Of a stretch of DNA of 64,000 bases, positions 37,009 to 45,468 are shown one piece after another. Each line of letters starts with the position of its first letter. Positions within the stretch are counted from its first letter, which is position 1. Under the pieces are notes generated by a model. The model saw only the letters and a list, made by a program, of their open reading frames with translations, was not told the origin of the DNA and ran no database searches. This stretch comes from Pseudarthrobacter polychromogenes (GTDB lineage: Bacteria; Actinomycetota; Actinomycetes; Actinomycetales; Micrococcaceae), in NCBI RefSeq assembly GCF_014644495.1, contig NZ_BMKU01000001.1:62001-126000 (forward strand), in the 5' to 3' direction. The position numbers were made by a program, and so were the translations under genes.

Positions 37009-38553
37009 ATGCCGCTGGGACGCACCTACTCCATCGCCCTGGTGGGGCTGAACGGCTACATGGTGGAGGTCGAGGCCGACATCGGCCAGACGCTCCCTGC
37101 ATTCGTACTGCTCGGGTTGCCGGACGCCTCCCTGAACGAGGCCAAGGAGCGGATCCGGTCGGCTGCGAAGAATTCCGGAATTCCGCTGAGCCGCCGGAAG
37201 ATCACCGCCAACCTCATCCCCGCGTCCCTGCCGAAGCGGGGATCCGGATTCGACCTGGCGGTGACCATGGCCGTACTCCGTGCCGCCAATGACATCAAAC
37301 CCACCGGGCGGACGGTGTTTATCGCCGAGCTGGGACTCGACGGCCGGCTGCGCCCTGTTCGCGGCATCCTTCCGGCGGTGATGGCCTCGGTGCAGGCCGG
37401 TTATCCGGACATCGTTGTGGCGCAGGCAAACCTGGCGGAGGCATCGTTGGTTCCTGATGCCAACGTGCGGGGGTACAGCACCCTGGCCCGGCTGGCGCTG
37501 GAATTCGGCGCGGATCCCCAGGAGCTTGCGCTGGATTTCGAACCCGAGGACCCGGACAGCCCCGGGGACGCAGGAGTGGAGGCCGGCACCTACCCTGACA
37601 TGGCGGACGTCTCCGGCCAGGGGGATGCCCGGCGCGCACTGGAAGTCGCAGCTGCCGGCGCGCACCATCTCCTCCTGACGGGCCCTCCGGGCGCGGGCAA
37701 GACCATGCTGGCGGAACGCCTGCCCGGGCTCCTGCCGGATCTTGGCGACCATGAGTCCATGGAGGTCACAGCCATCCATTCGCTGTGCGGACTGCCGTCG
37801 TCCCCGGTGCAGCTCCTCCGGCGGCCACCCTTCGAAAGCCCGCACCACTCCGCAACCGCGGCGGCCATCATTGGGGGAGGCTCCGGGCTTCCCCGGCCCG
37901 GAGCTGCTTCCCGTGCCCACCGCGGAGTCCTGTTCCTTGACGAGGCACCCGAGTACGAGCGCCGCGTGCTGGATGCCCTCCGCCAGCCCCTGGAAAGCGG
38001 AGAACTGGTGATCCACCGCTCAGCCGGAACCGCTGCTTATCCAGCACGGTTCCAGCTTGTGCTTGCCGCCAACCCCTGTCCCTGCGGCAAGGCCTCCGGT
38101 AAAGGCCTCGACTGCACCTGCACGCCCATGATGCGGCGGCGCTACCTGGCCAGGATGTCCGGTCCGCTCCTCGACAGGGTGGACATCCAGCTTCAGGTGG
38201 AACGGGTCTCGCTGGCCGACTTCGGACAGGCAGGGGCCGAGGAAGACACGGCAACCGTCGCACGGCGGGTGTTGGGCGCCCGGTCCCGTCAGCTGGAGAG
38301 GTTGGCCGCCTACGGGCTGGAGACCAATGCGCAGGTCCCCGGCCGCGTACTCCGGGGTGAGCTTCGGCTCCCGCCGGCAGTCACCCGCATCCTGGACCAT
38401 TCCCTGGAACGTGGTGTCCTCACCGCCCGCGGGTATGACCGGGTGCTCCGGCTCGCATGGACCCTTGCCGATTTGGGATACCGGGAGCAACCGGACATCA
38501 ACGACATCGGCCAGGCGCTGGGGCTTCGGCAGGCAGCGGCGGCGGCAGCATGA
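37009..38553 (+). CDS. comM: YifB/ComM-family Mg-chelatase-like AAA+ ATPase
   Basis: ComM helps branch migration during natural transformation in Gram-negative species; its role in Actinobacteria is less clear. The N-terminal ChlI-like domain (GLPDASLNEAKERIRSA) is followed by the AAA+ core with GPPGAGKT at 225-232 and FLDEAPEY, and a C-terminal Mg-chelatase domain. It has 514 residues. It precedes dprA. Confidence 0.94.
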   Translation: MPLGRTYSIALVGLNGYMVEVEADIGQTLPAFVLLGLPDASLNEAKERIRSAAKNSGIPLSRRKITANLIPASLPKRGSGFDLAVTMAVLRAANDIKPTGRTVFIAELGLDGRLRPVRGILPAVMASVQAGYPDIVVAQANLAEASLVPDANVRGYSTLARLALEFGADPQELALDFEPEDPDSPGDAGVEAGTYPDMADVSGQGDARRALEVAAAGAHHLLLTGPPGAGKTMLAERLPGLLPDLGDHESMEVTAIHSLCGLPSSPVQLLRRPPFESPHHSATAAAIIGGGSGLPRPGAASRAHRGVLFLDEAPEYERRVLDALRQPLESGELVIHRSAGTAAYPARFQLVLAANPCPCGKASGKGLDCTCTPMMRRRYLARMSGPLLDRVDIQLQVERVSLADFGQAGAEEDTATVARRVLGARSRQLERLAAYGLETNAQVPGRVLRGELRLPPAVTRILDHSLERGVLTARGYDRVLRLAWTLADLGYREQPDINDIGQALGLRQAAAAAA

Positions 38554-38564
38554 GGGAGGCAACC

Positions 38565-39755
38565 ATGGATGTGGGCAGCGAGCGGCGTTCCCGAGCCGCC
38601 CTCTCACGCCTCATGGAACCCCAGGACGCTGCCGGACTTGCCCTGGTGCAGGCGGTCGGGGCAGTGGACGCCCTGCGGATCGCCACGGGGCAACTGTCGG
38701 CCGGCCCCGAGCTGGAGCAGGAGATCACCGCGCTGCTCTCGGACGGGGGCTCCGGCACCAGCTGGGCAGGGATGGCCGCTTCCCTGAAACGCTGGCATCC
38801 CCGGATACCCGACCTGGCCCCCGACCGGGACCTTGCAACCATGGCGCGACTGGGCGGGCGGTTGATCATCCCGTCGGACGAATTGTGGCCGGTCCAGCTG
38901 GCAGACCTTGGAATCCAGGAACCGATCTGCCTCTGGTGGCGGGGCCAGGAACAGCCGCTGCCCGGAGCAGCAACATCCATAGCCCTGGTTGGCTCGCGGG
39001 ACAGCACAAGTTACGGCGCCGCCGTCACCGGCGATCTTGCCTACTCGCTAGCCCAGCGCGGCTTCACCGTGGTGTCGGGAGGGGCCTACGGCATCGACGC
39101 GCATGCCCACCGGGCCGCCCTCGCCGGAGCGTCCGGTGCGGTCCCCACCATTGCTGTGATGGCAGGGGGAGTGGACCGGTTCTATCCTTCTGGGAACGAG
39201 GATCTCCTGCGGGCCGTGTGCAACCAGGGCGCCGTCCTGGCCGAGGTTCCTCCGGGCTCCGCCCCCACGCGCTACCGGTTCCTGCAACGTAACCGCATCA
39301 TTGCCGCCCTGTCCGCCGTGACCGTGGTGGTGGAGGCCAGGTGGCGGTCCGGGGCGCTCAACACCGCCCATCACGCGGAGACCCTTGGCCGGGCGGTCGG
39401 CGCTGTGCCGGGGTCCGTGCACAGCGCCAACTCGGCCGGATGTCACCGGCTTCTGAGGGATGGAGGAGCAGTCTGCGTAACGGATGCTGCCGAGGTTGCC
39501 GAGTTGGCCGGCCCCAGTGGCTCCGCCCTCCCTGATCCCCGCCACGGGCAGGCTGCAGTGCAGGACGGGCTGACGCTGGAGGATCTGATCCTCCTGGACG
39601 CGCTGCCGCTGCGCTCCGTGACATCGGTCGAAAAGCTCTCGGTGGTGGCGGGCCTGGCCCAGGTGTCGGTGCGGGCCGGGCTGGGCCGGCTGGGCCTGCT
39701 GGGCCTCGCCGTCTCAGAACGGGGAGGCTGGAAACGCGGCAAGGCAACCGGCTGA
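38565..39755 (+). CDS. dprA: DNA-processing protein DprA (Smf)
   Basis: DprA loads RecA on incoming single-stranded DNA. The Rossmann fold shows IALVGSRDSTSYG, VVSGGAYGIDAHAHRAAL and LAEVPPG, and the C-terminal winged-helix region follows (LTLEDLILLDALP). I favour ATG 38565, which has GGGAGG at a good distance; ATG 38550 overlaps the comM stop as ATGA and is an alternative. The 396-residue length is typical of Actinobacteria. Confidence 0.93.
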   Translation: MDVGSERRSRAALSRLMEPQDAAGLALVQAVGAVDALRIATGQLSAGPELEQEITALLSDGGSGTSWAGMAASLKRWHPRIPDLAPDRDLATMARLGGRLIIPSDELWPVQLADLGIQEPICLWWRGQEQPLPGAATSIALVGSRDSTSYGAAVTGDLAYSLAQRGFTVVSGGAYGIDAHAHRAALAGASGAVPTIAVMAGGVDRFYPSGNEDLLRAVCNQGAVLAEVPPGSAPTRYRFLQRNRIIAALSAVTVVVEARWRSGALNTAHHAETLGRAVGAVPGSVHSANSAGCHRLLRDGGAVCVTDAAEVAELAGPSGSALPDPRHGQAAVQDGLTLEDLILLDALPLRSVTSVEKLSVVAGLAQVSVRAGLGRLGLLGLAVSERGGWKRGKATG

Positions 39756-39864
39756 CGCCCACTTCATAGCGGGTCCGGGCCGCCCGGTACGGGAAGCGCA
39801 GGCACCGGGTTGAGTGGAGCGTGTCAGCCAATAGTTTCCCAGCCGCAGCTGAGAGAGTAGGTGG

Positions 39865-40791
39865 GTGGATAATGAGGGATTGCCTGCGGAGCTCGGCGGG
39901 GCGCTTGAGGCCTTCGCGCGGTACCTCTCCGCCGAGCGTGCGGTCTCCCCCCACACTCTCCGCGGATACCTGGGCGATGTCCGCAGCCTCCTGTCCCACG
40001 CTGCGTCTGAAGGCGCTGTCCGGCTCCACGACCTGGAACTCGGAACGCTCCGGCGCTGGCTCGGTGCCCAGAGCCAGGAGGGCGCGGCGCGGAGCACTTT
40101 GGCCCGCCGGTCCGCCTCTGTCAGGGTTTTCACGGCCTGGGCCATGGCGGAGGAGCGTATCGCCACCGATCCCGCGCTCAGGCTCAAGGCCCCGAAACGC
40201 GAGCAGTCCCTGCCCGGGGTTTTGCAGGCCGGGCAGTTAACCCGGCTGCTGGCCACCTTGGAAGAAGCGGCGGCCGAGGGTGCGCCGCTCGCCCTGCGGG
40301 ACCGTGCCATCGTGGAACTGCTCTACGCCACGGGAGTCCGGGTGGGCGAACTGGCGGGGCTGGATGTTGATGACCTGGACCCGGACCGGCGCACTTTGCG
40401 CGTGATCGGCAAGGGCAACAAGGAGCGCACTGTTCCGTACGGTGTTCCGGCAGCCCTCGCGGTGGATGACTGGCTGCGGCGCGGCAGGCCACTGCTTGCC
40501 CGGGACAACAGCGGGCCGGCCCTCTTCCTGGGCGCCCGGGGCGGAAGGGTGGACCAGCGGCAGGTCCGTTCCATGGTCAACAACCTTTTCGCCGGGCTGG
40601 GGGACACCTCCGCGTCAGGCCCGCACGCGCTGAGGCATTCGGCGGCCACGCACCTGCTGGACGGGGGAGCCGATCTGCGCGCAGTGCAGGAAATCCTCGG
40701 GCACAGCAGCCTGGCCACCACCCAGATCTACACCCACGTCTCGGTTGACCGGCTGCGCAAGAGCTACCAACAGGCCCACCCAAGGGCGTAA
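39865..40791 (+). CDS. xerC: tyrosine recombinase XerC
   Basis: XerC works with XerD at dif to resolve chromosome dimers. All catalytic residues are present: R159 (GVRVGEL), K183 (GKGNKER), H254 and R257 (HALRH), H280 (LGHSS) and Y289 (TQIYTHV). The N-terminal SAM-like domain spans about 10-100. It has 308 residues and starts at GTG 39865. The position after dprA is typical for XerC rather than XerD. Confidence 0.92.
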   Translation: MDNEGLPAELGGALEAFARYLSAERAVSPHTLRGYLGDVRSLLSHAASEGAVRLHDLELGTLRRWLGAQSQEGAARSTLARRSASVRVFTAWAMAEERIATDPALRLKAPKREQSLPGVLQAGQLTRLLATLEEAAAEGAPLALRDRAIVELLYATGVRVGELAGLDVDDLDPDRRTLRVIGKGNKERTVPYGVPAALAVDDWLRRGRPLLARDNSGPALFLGARGGRVDQRQVRSMVNNLFAGLGDTSASGPHALRHSAATHLLDGGADLRAVQEILGHSSLATTQIYTHVSVDRLRKSYQQAHPRA

Positions 40792-41032
40792 GTCCGCGGT
40801 GCAGAATCGCACTGGCGTAATTTGGTGCGGTACGGCACAATAAGAGTCACGTCCGGCAACTTTCAAGTCCCGCTTGAAGCTACCAGCTTCTTGCGTCACG
40901 GTAAGCCCGGACACAGCTTTATCTGATACATCTGAATACGCAGGCAGGAACTACAGCCGCAGTGCACGGCACGGCAGTTCCATCCAGGCAGAGGTCGTTG
41001 GGGAAGACGTACCTAGAGCTATGGAGGATGGA

Positions 41033-41536
41033 ATGTCTGTTGCAATGACCCGCGGTGTGCTGTTCGTTCACTCGGCCCCTACGGCTCTGTGCCCCCACGT
41101 TGAGTGGGCCATCGGATCCGTCGTGGACAAGCGGACGGACCTTGAGTGGACCCCGCAGCCTGCCGCGCCCGGAATGTTTCGGGCCGAGCTGTCCTGGACC
41201 GGTGCCCCCGGTACGGGATCACAGCTTGCGTCGTCCCTGCGGGGGTGGGCGCATCTCCGGTATGAGGTCACCGAGGAGCCGAGCCAGGGTGTCGACGGCG
41301 GCCGCTGGTCCCACACCCCGGAGCTGGGCATCTTTCACGCTGTCACCGACGTGCACGGCAACATCATGGTGTCCGAGGACAGGATCCGGTACGCCTACGA
41401 GTCAGGTGCCGGCGACCCCGCAGCCGTCTACCACGAGCTTTCCCTTGCCCTCGGCGAGGCCTGGGACGAGGAACTCGAGCCGTTCCGGCACGCCGCCGAA
41501 GGCGCACCCGTTCGTTGGCTCCACCAGGTGGGCTGA
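41033..41536 (+). CDS. DUF3145 domain protein
   Basis: An actinobacterial protein of unknown function, 167 residues. TRGVLFVHSAPTALCPHVEWA and LRGWAHLRYEVTEEPS are typical, with the C-terminal YHELSLALGEAWDEELEPFRHA. GGAGG stands before ATG 41033; ATG 41021 overlaps that site. A 241-base gap to xerC contains GGCACAATAA (40834-40843), like the -10 region proposed for rpsP. It ends at a strong terminator facing fabF. Confidence 0.9.
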   Translation: MSVAMTRGVLFVHSAPTALCPHVEWAIGSVVDKRTDLEWTPQPAAPGMFRAELSWTGAPGTGSQLASSLRGWAHLRYEVTEEPSQGVDGGRWSHTPELGIFHAVTDVHGNIMVSEDRIRYAYESGAGDPAAVYHELSLALGEAWDEELEPFRHAAEGAPVRWLHQVG

Positions 41537-41564
41537 CCGCCGTCGACCTGAATTTTCCATAGCA

Positions 41565-41600
41565 AAGAGGAGGCCCCGCCGAATGGCGGGGCCTCCTCTT
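41565..41600. terminator. bidirectional terminator between DUF3145 and fabF
   Basis: A perfect 16-bp stem (41565-41580 and 41585-41600) with a GAAT loop ends in CTT on the plus strand and in CTTT on the minus strand. It ends both convergent transcripts. Confidence 0.85.
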
Positions 41601-41624
41601 GTAGGCGGTTCGACGTCCTGAAGG

Positions 41625-42860
41625 TCAGACGCTGCGGACCGCAATGACGGCGTTGTGGCCACCGAAGCCGAACGAGTTGCTCAGCGCCACGATGTTGCCG
41701 GCCGGCAGGTCGCGGGCTGAGGTGACGACGTCGAGCGGGATCTCCGGGTCCTGGTTTTCCAGGTTGATGGTGACCGGTGCCTTCCGGTCGTAAACAGCAA
41801 GCACTGTCAGGACGGCCTCGACAGCGCCGGATGCGCCCAGGAGGTGGCCCATCTGGGACTTCGTTGCGGAAACGGCGACGTTGTCCACATGGCTTCCCAG
41901 TGCAGCCCGGAGGGCAGTGTATTCAGGCTTGTCTCCCACCGGCGTTGACGTGGCGTGCGCGTTCACGTGCACCACGTCCTCAGGCTGGATGCGGCCATCG
42001 AACATGGCAGCTTTGAGTGCACGGGTGGCACCCAGGCCTGCGGGGTCGGGAGCCGTGATGTGGTAGGCATCAGCGGTGACGGACGTTCCCGCCAGTTCAC
42101 CGTAGATGCGCGCTCCGCGGGCCAGGGCGTGCTCCTCAGCCTCGAGGACCAGTGCACCGGCGCCTTCGCCCATGACAAAGCCGTCGCGGCCCGTGTCGTA
42201 GGGACGGGAGGCGCCCTGCGGGTCGTCGTTCCGGCGGGAGAGTGCCTGCATGGAGGCGAAGGCTGCGAGGGGCATCGGGTGGATGGCTGCTTCGGCGCCG
42301 CCGCACATGACCACGTCGGCCTTGCCTGAGCGGATCAGGTCGAGCCCAAGGTGCAGGGCTTCGGTGCCGGACGCACAGGCGGAAACAGGGGTGTGGGCAC
42401 CGGCGCGGGCGCCGAGGTCCAGGCTGACGGCTGCGGCAACACCGTTGGGCATCAGCATGGGAACGGTCATGGGGAGGACCCGGCGGGGGCCTTTTTCCTT
42501 GAGGGTGTCCCAGGCGTCAAGGAGCGTCCAGACGCCCCCAATGCCCGTGGCGAAGGCGACTGCCAGCCTGTCCTTGTCAAAGTCGGTGATGCCGGAGTCA
42601 GCCCACGCCTCACGGGCGGCGATGACGCCGAACTGGGTGGACGGGTCCATGCGCTTGGCCTCGACGCGGCTGAGCACGTCCAGGGCGGGGGTGCTGCAAC
42701 GCGCGGCGAAGTGGACGGGCAGCTCGTACTTGGCTACCCAGTCGTCCTCCAGGGTGCGGGCACCGGAGACCCCCTTGAGCGCGTTGTTCCACATCGTGGG
42801 TACATCGCCGCCGATGGGCGTGGTGGCACCCAGACCGGTGATGACTACTTTGCGTGTCAT
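41625..42860 (-). CDS. fabF: 3-oxoacyl-ACP synthase II (FabF)
   Basis: FabF elongates acyl-ACP by decarboxylative condensation with malonyl-ACP. The catalytic triad is C162 (ACASGTEA), H302 (NAHATSTP) and H339 (QMGHLLG). It has 411 residues. MTRKVVITGLG sets the start at ATG 42860, with a frame that extends upstream without support. It is the last gene of the fab cluster and lies 207 bases after acpP, across a terminator-like hairpin. Confidence 0.96.
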   Translation of the reverse strand: MTRKVVITGLGATTPIGGDVPTMWNNALKGVSGARTLEDDWVAKYELPVHFAARCSTPALDVLSRVEAKRMDPSTQFGVIAAREAWADSGITDFDKDRLAVAFATGIGGVWTLLDAWDTLKEKGPRRVLPMTVPMLMPNGVAAAVSLDLGARAGAHTPVSACASGTEALHLGLDLIRSGKADVVMCGGAEAAIHPMPLAAFASMQALSRRNDDPQGASRPYDTGRDGFVMGEGAGALVLEAEEHALARGARIYGELAGTSVTADAYHITAPDPAGLGATRALKAAMFDGRIQPEDVVHVNAHATSTPVGDKPEYTALRAALGSHVDNVAVSATKSQMGHLLGASGAVEAVLTVLAVYDRKAPVTINLENQDPEIPLDVVTSARDLPAGNIVALSNSFGFGGHNAVIAVRSV

Positions 42861-43002
42861 GGGATCACTCTTTCGTCGGTGGGGAATCCGTCTGCCGGAG
42901 GTCCCGCGTATTGATGATCGGCATCCTGCTGCAAGCAACATCACTGCCAGGAACAGCCCCCTGGGAGCAGTCCTGTGTGGGCAGGTACCGGAAAAATGCG
43001 GC

Positions 43003-43036
43003 GGGCTGCCGGCCCGGTCGTCCGGACCGGCAGCCC
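43003..43036 (-). terminator. terminator-like hairpin between acpP and fabF
   Basis: On the minus strand the arms 43036-43027 and 43012-43003 (GGGCTGCCGG and CCGGCAGCCC) enclose a loop that can itself pair. The run ATTTTT follows about six bases later. It can stop part of the transcripts after acpP. Confidence 0.6.
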
Positions 43037-43067
43037 TGCCATGCCGATTGAACGGCGGAAGCCTTGG

Positions 43068-43313
43068 TTAGGCCTGTGCTCCGGCGATGAAGCTGACGGC
43101 GTCGCCGACGGTCTTGAGGTTCTTGACCTCTTCGTCCGGGATGCGCACGCCGAACTTCTCTTCGGCGTTTACCACAATGGTCATCATGGAGATGGAGTCG
43201 ATGTCCAGGTCCTCGGTGAAGGACTTGTCCAGCTCCACGGCCTCGGGGGCCAGGCCGGTTTCTTCGTTGACGATTTCAGCCAAGCCGGCCAGGATCTCTT
43301 CGTTGCTAGCCAT
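43068..43313 (-). CDS. acpP: acyl carrier protein
   Basis: ACP carries growing acyl chains on a phosphopantetheine arm attached to S40 in DLDIDSISMM. The protein has 81 residues and is acidic, as expected. ATG 43313 has AGGAG upstream. It lies between fabH and fabF in the FasII cluster. Confidence 0.96.
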   Translation of the reverse strand: MASNEEILAGLAEIVNEETGLAPEAVELDKSFTEDLDIDSISMMTIVVNAEEKFGVRIPDEEVKNLKTVGDAVSFIAGAQA

Positions 43314-43392
43314 TGATGGCTCCTTTTCTTGTATTGCCGGCAGGGGCTGCCGGAAATGGTTCAGGACGCGGTTGCGGCCTGTTGGGGCGTTC

Positions 43393-44454
43393 CTAAGGAA
43401 GGACAACTACCTGTGCGCCGAAGACGAGCCCGGCTCCGAATCCGATCTGGAGGGCCAGCCCGCCGCTCAGTTCCGGTTTTTCGGCCAGCAGGCGGTGGGT
43501 GGCCAGCGGAATGGACGCGGCCGAGGTGTTACCTGCATCGGCGATGTCCCGTGCCACTGTAACCGTCTCGGGCAGCTTCAGTTTCTTCACCATCTCGTCG
43601 ATGATGCGCATGTTGGCCTGGTGGGGGATGAAGGCCACCAGGTCCTCTGCCTGGACTCCGGCTGCGTCCATGGCCTGCTGGGCCACCTTTGCCATCTCCC
43701 ACACTGCCCAGCGGAAGACGGTCTGGCCGTCCTGGCGGAGGGTGGGGTACAGTTCCTGGGCTTCCTCGAGCAGGGCAAGGTCCCCTGTCGAATCCGACTG
43801 GCGGGCAGCCATGCCGAGGTCGCGGACATCGAGCATGGAACGGGTCATGCCGATGGCGTCCCACTTGCTGCCGTCCGACCCCCAGACCGAAGGTGCGATT
43901 CCGGGAGTTTCGGAGGGGCCAATGACAACGGCGCCGGCACCGTCCCCGAGCAGGAAGGAGATGGTGCGTTCACGGTTGTCGATGACGTCTGACAACTTCT
44001 CAGCGCCCACCACCAGGACATACTTCGCGGCGCCTGAACGGACCAGGGCGTCCCCCTGGGCGATGCCGTAGCAGTAGCCGGCGCAGGCTGCGGAGATGTC
44101 AAATGCAGGTGCCGGGGTGGCGCCTAGGCGGTCTGCCAGGGCGGCCGCGGCAGACGGCGTGGCGTAGGGATGGGTCACGGTGGAGACAATGACGGCCCCC
44201 AGGTCCGAAGCCTGGATTCCAGCCTTATCCATGGCCTCGCGGGCAGCGCCCTCGGCCATGTCGATGACGCTGACCCCGGCCGGGGCCCGGTGCCGGGTCA
44301 CGATGCCGGTGCGCTGGCGGATCCATTCATCGGAGGAATCGATCCACTGGCACACGTCCTCATTGGTGACGATAACGTCCGGCCGGAAGGCACCCAGGCC
44401 GAGGATCCGGGTGTGCTCCTGAATCGGGGCCTGTTTCAGCGTGGGAACGCTCAT
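43393..44454 (-). CDS. fabH: 3-oxoacyl-ACP synthase III (FabH)
   Basis: FabH starts fatty acid synthesis by condensing an acyl-CoA primer with malonyl-ACP; in this group it favours branched-chain primers. The triad is C124 (SAACAGY), H278 (IPHQANMRI) and N309 (AGNTSAA). At 353 residues it is slightly longer than E. coli FabH. The ATG overlaps the fabD stop (ATGA). It is distinct from OleA in this window, which has the extra glutamate. Confidence 0.96.
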   Translation of the reverse strand: MSVPTLKQAPIQEHTRILGLGAFRPDVIVTNEDVCQWIDSSDEWIRQRTGIVTRHRAPAGVSVIDMAEGAAREAMDKAGIQASDLGAVIVSTVTHPYATPSAAAALADRLGATPAPAFDISAACAGYCYGIAQGDALVRSGAAKYVLVVGAEKLSDVIDNRERTISFLLGDGAGAVVIGPSETPGIAPSVWGSDGSKWDAIGMTRSMLDVRDLGMAARQSDSTGDLALLEEAQELYPTLRQDGQTVFRWAVWEMAKVAQQAMDAAGVQAEDLVAFIPHQANMRIIDEMVKKLKLPETVTVARDIADAGNTSAASIPLATHRLLAEKPELSGGLALQIGFGAGLVFGAQVVVLP

Positions 44455-45380
44455 GCGTTGCCCTCCAGTTCTGCGAAAAGCGCCAGTGCGGCGGAAAGGT
44501 CGTCCGGGGTTTTGACCGCGACGGTTTTGACGCCGGGCATGCCCCGCTTGGCGAGGCCGGCAAGCGTGCCGGCAGGAGCAAGTTCAATGACGCCGGTGAC
44601 GCCCCGCGCGACCATCGTCTCCATGCACCGGTCCCAGCGGACAGGACGTGACACCTGGGCAATGAGGCTCTCGACGGCGGCGTGGCCGTCGGTGACGTCA
44701 CCGCCATCGTAGTTGGACAGCAGCGGCACCTTCGGGGCCTGCGGCTTCAGCTGGGGTTCCAGCGCCTTCAGGGCACTGACTGCGGGAGCCATGTGGCTCG
44801 TGTGGAAGGCGCCGGCAACCTTCAGGGGAATGACCCGGGCCTTGGCCGGCGGGTTCTCGGCCAGGGCCTTCAGCTGGTCAAAAGTGCCGGCGGCAACGGT
44901 CTGGCCGGCGCCGTTGACGTTGGCCGGGGTGGCGCCCGTGGCGGTGATGGCTGCCAGGACCTCGGCGGGGTCGCCGCCCACCACTGCGCTCATGCCGGTG
45001 GGGGTGACGGCTGCGGCTGCGGCCATGCTGTTGGCACGCTCGCGGACGAAGGTCATGGCCTCCTGCTCGGTGAGTACGCCTGCGAGGGCGGAGGCGGTGA
45101 TTTCACCAACGGAGTGGCCTGCCAGGATGACCGGCAGGGAGCTGAGTTCAACATCGAACAGGGAAGCGGCCGCAACAAGTCCGGCAGCCACGATCAGGGG
45201 CTGCGCTACGGCAGTGTCCTTGATGGTGTCTTCGTCGGAAGTGGTCCCGTGGGCGATCAGGTCAATGCCTGCGATGTCGCTGAGGGCGGCCAGCTGGCCT
45301 GCCACCGGGGGCAGTTCCAGCCAGGGGGCCAGAAAACCCGGGGTCTGTGAGCCCTGTCCAGGGCAGACTATTGCAAGCAC
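44451..45380 (-). CDS. fabD: malonyl-CoA:ACP acyltransferase (FabD)
   Basis: FabD moves malonyl groups from CoA to ACP. The nucleophile is S90 in GHSVGE, and H193 in GAFHTSHM completes the dyad. It has 309 residues. It is the first gene of the fab cluster and lies 88 bases after fasR. That gap holds a dyad that could bind a regulator. Confidence 0.96.
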   Translation of the reverse strand: MLAIVCPGQGSQTPGFLAPWLELPPVAGQLAALSDIAGIDLIAHGTTSDEDTIKDTAVAQPLIVAAGLVAAASLFDVELSSLPVILAGHSVGEITASALAGVLTEQEAMTFVRERANSMAAAAAVTPTGMSAVVGGDPAEVLAAITATGATPANVNGAGQTVAAGTFDQLKALAENPPAKARVIPLKVAGAFHTSHMAPAVSALKALEPQLKPQAPKVPLLSNYDGGDVTDGHAAVESLIAQVSRPVRWDRCMETMVARGVTGVIELAPAGTLAGLAKRGMPGVKTVAVKTPDDLSAALALFAELEGNA

Positions 45381-45446
45381 GTATCCAGCTTTCCAAATTA
45401 CTGTGTGATCCAGCGGTGTTTGTCCGCACCAAGCTCACGGGGTCAG

Positions 45447-45465
45447 GTTGTAGGAAGTCTACAAC
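45447..45465. promoter_or_regulatory. inverted repeat GTTGTAG-N5-CTACAAC upstream of fabD
   Basis: The seven-base arms (45447-45453, 45459-45465) are perfect. The dyad is four bases after the fasR stop and 67 bases before fabD. FasR-type regulators bind in front of fabD in related bacteria, so an operator role is possible. A weak hairpin ending fasR is the alternative. Confidence 0.35.
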
Positions 45466-45468
45466 GCG

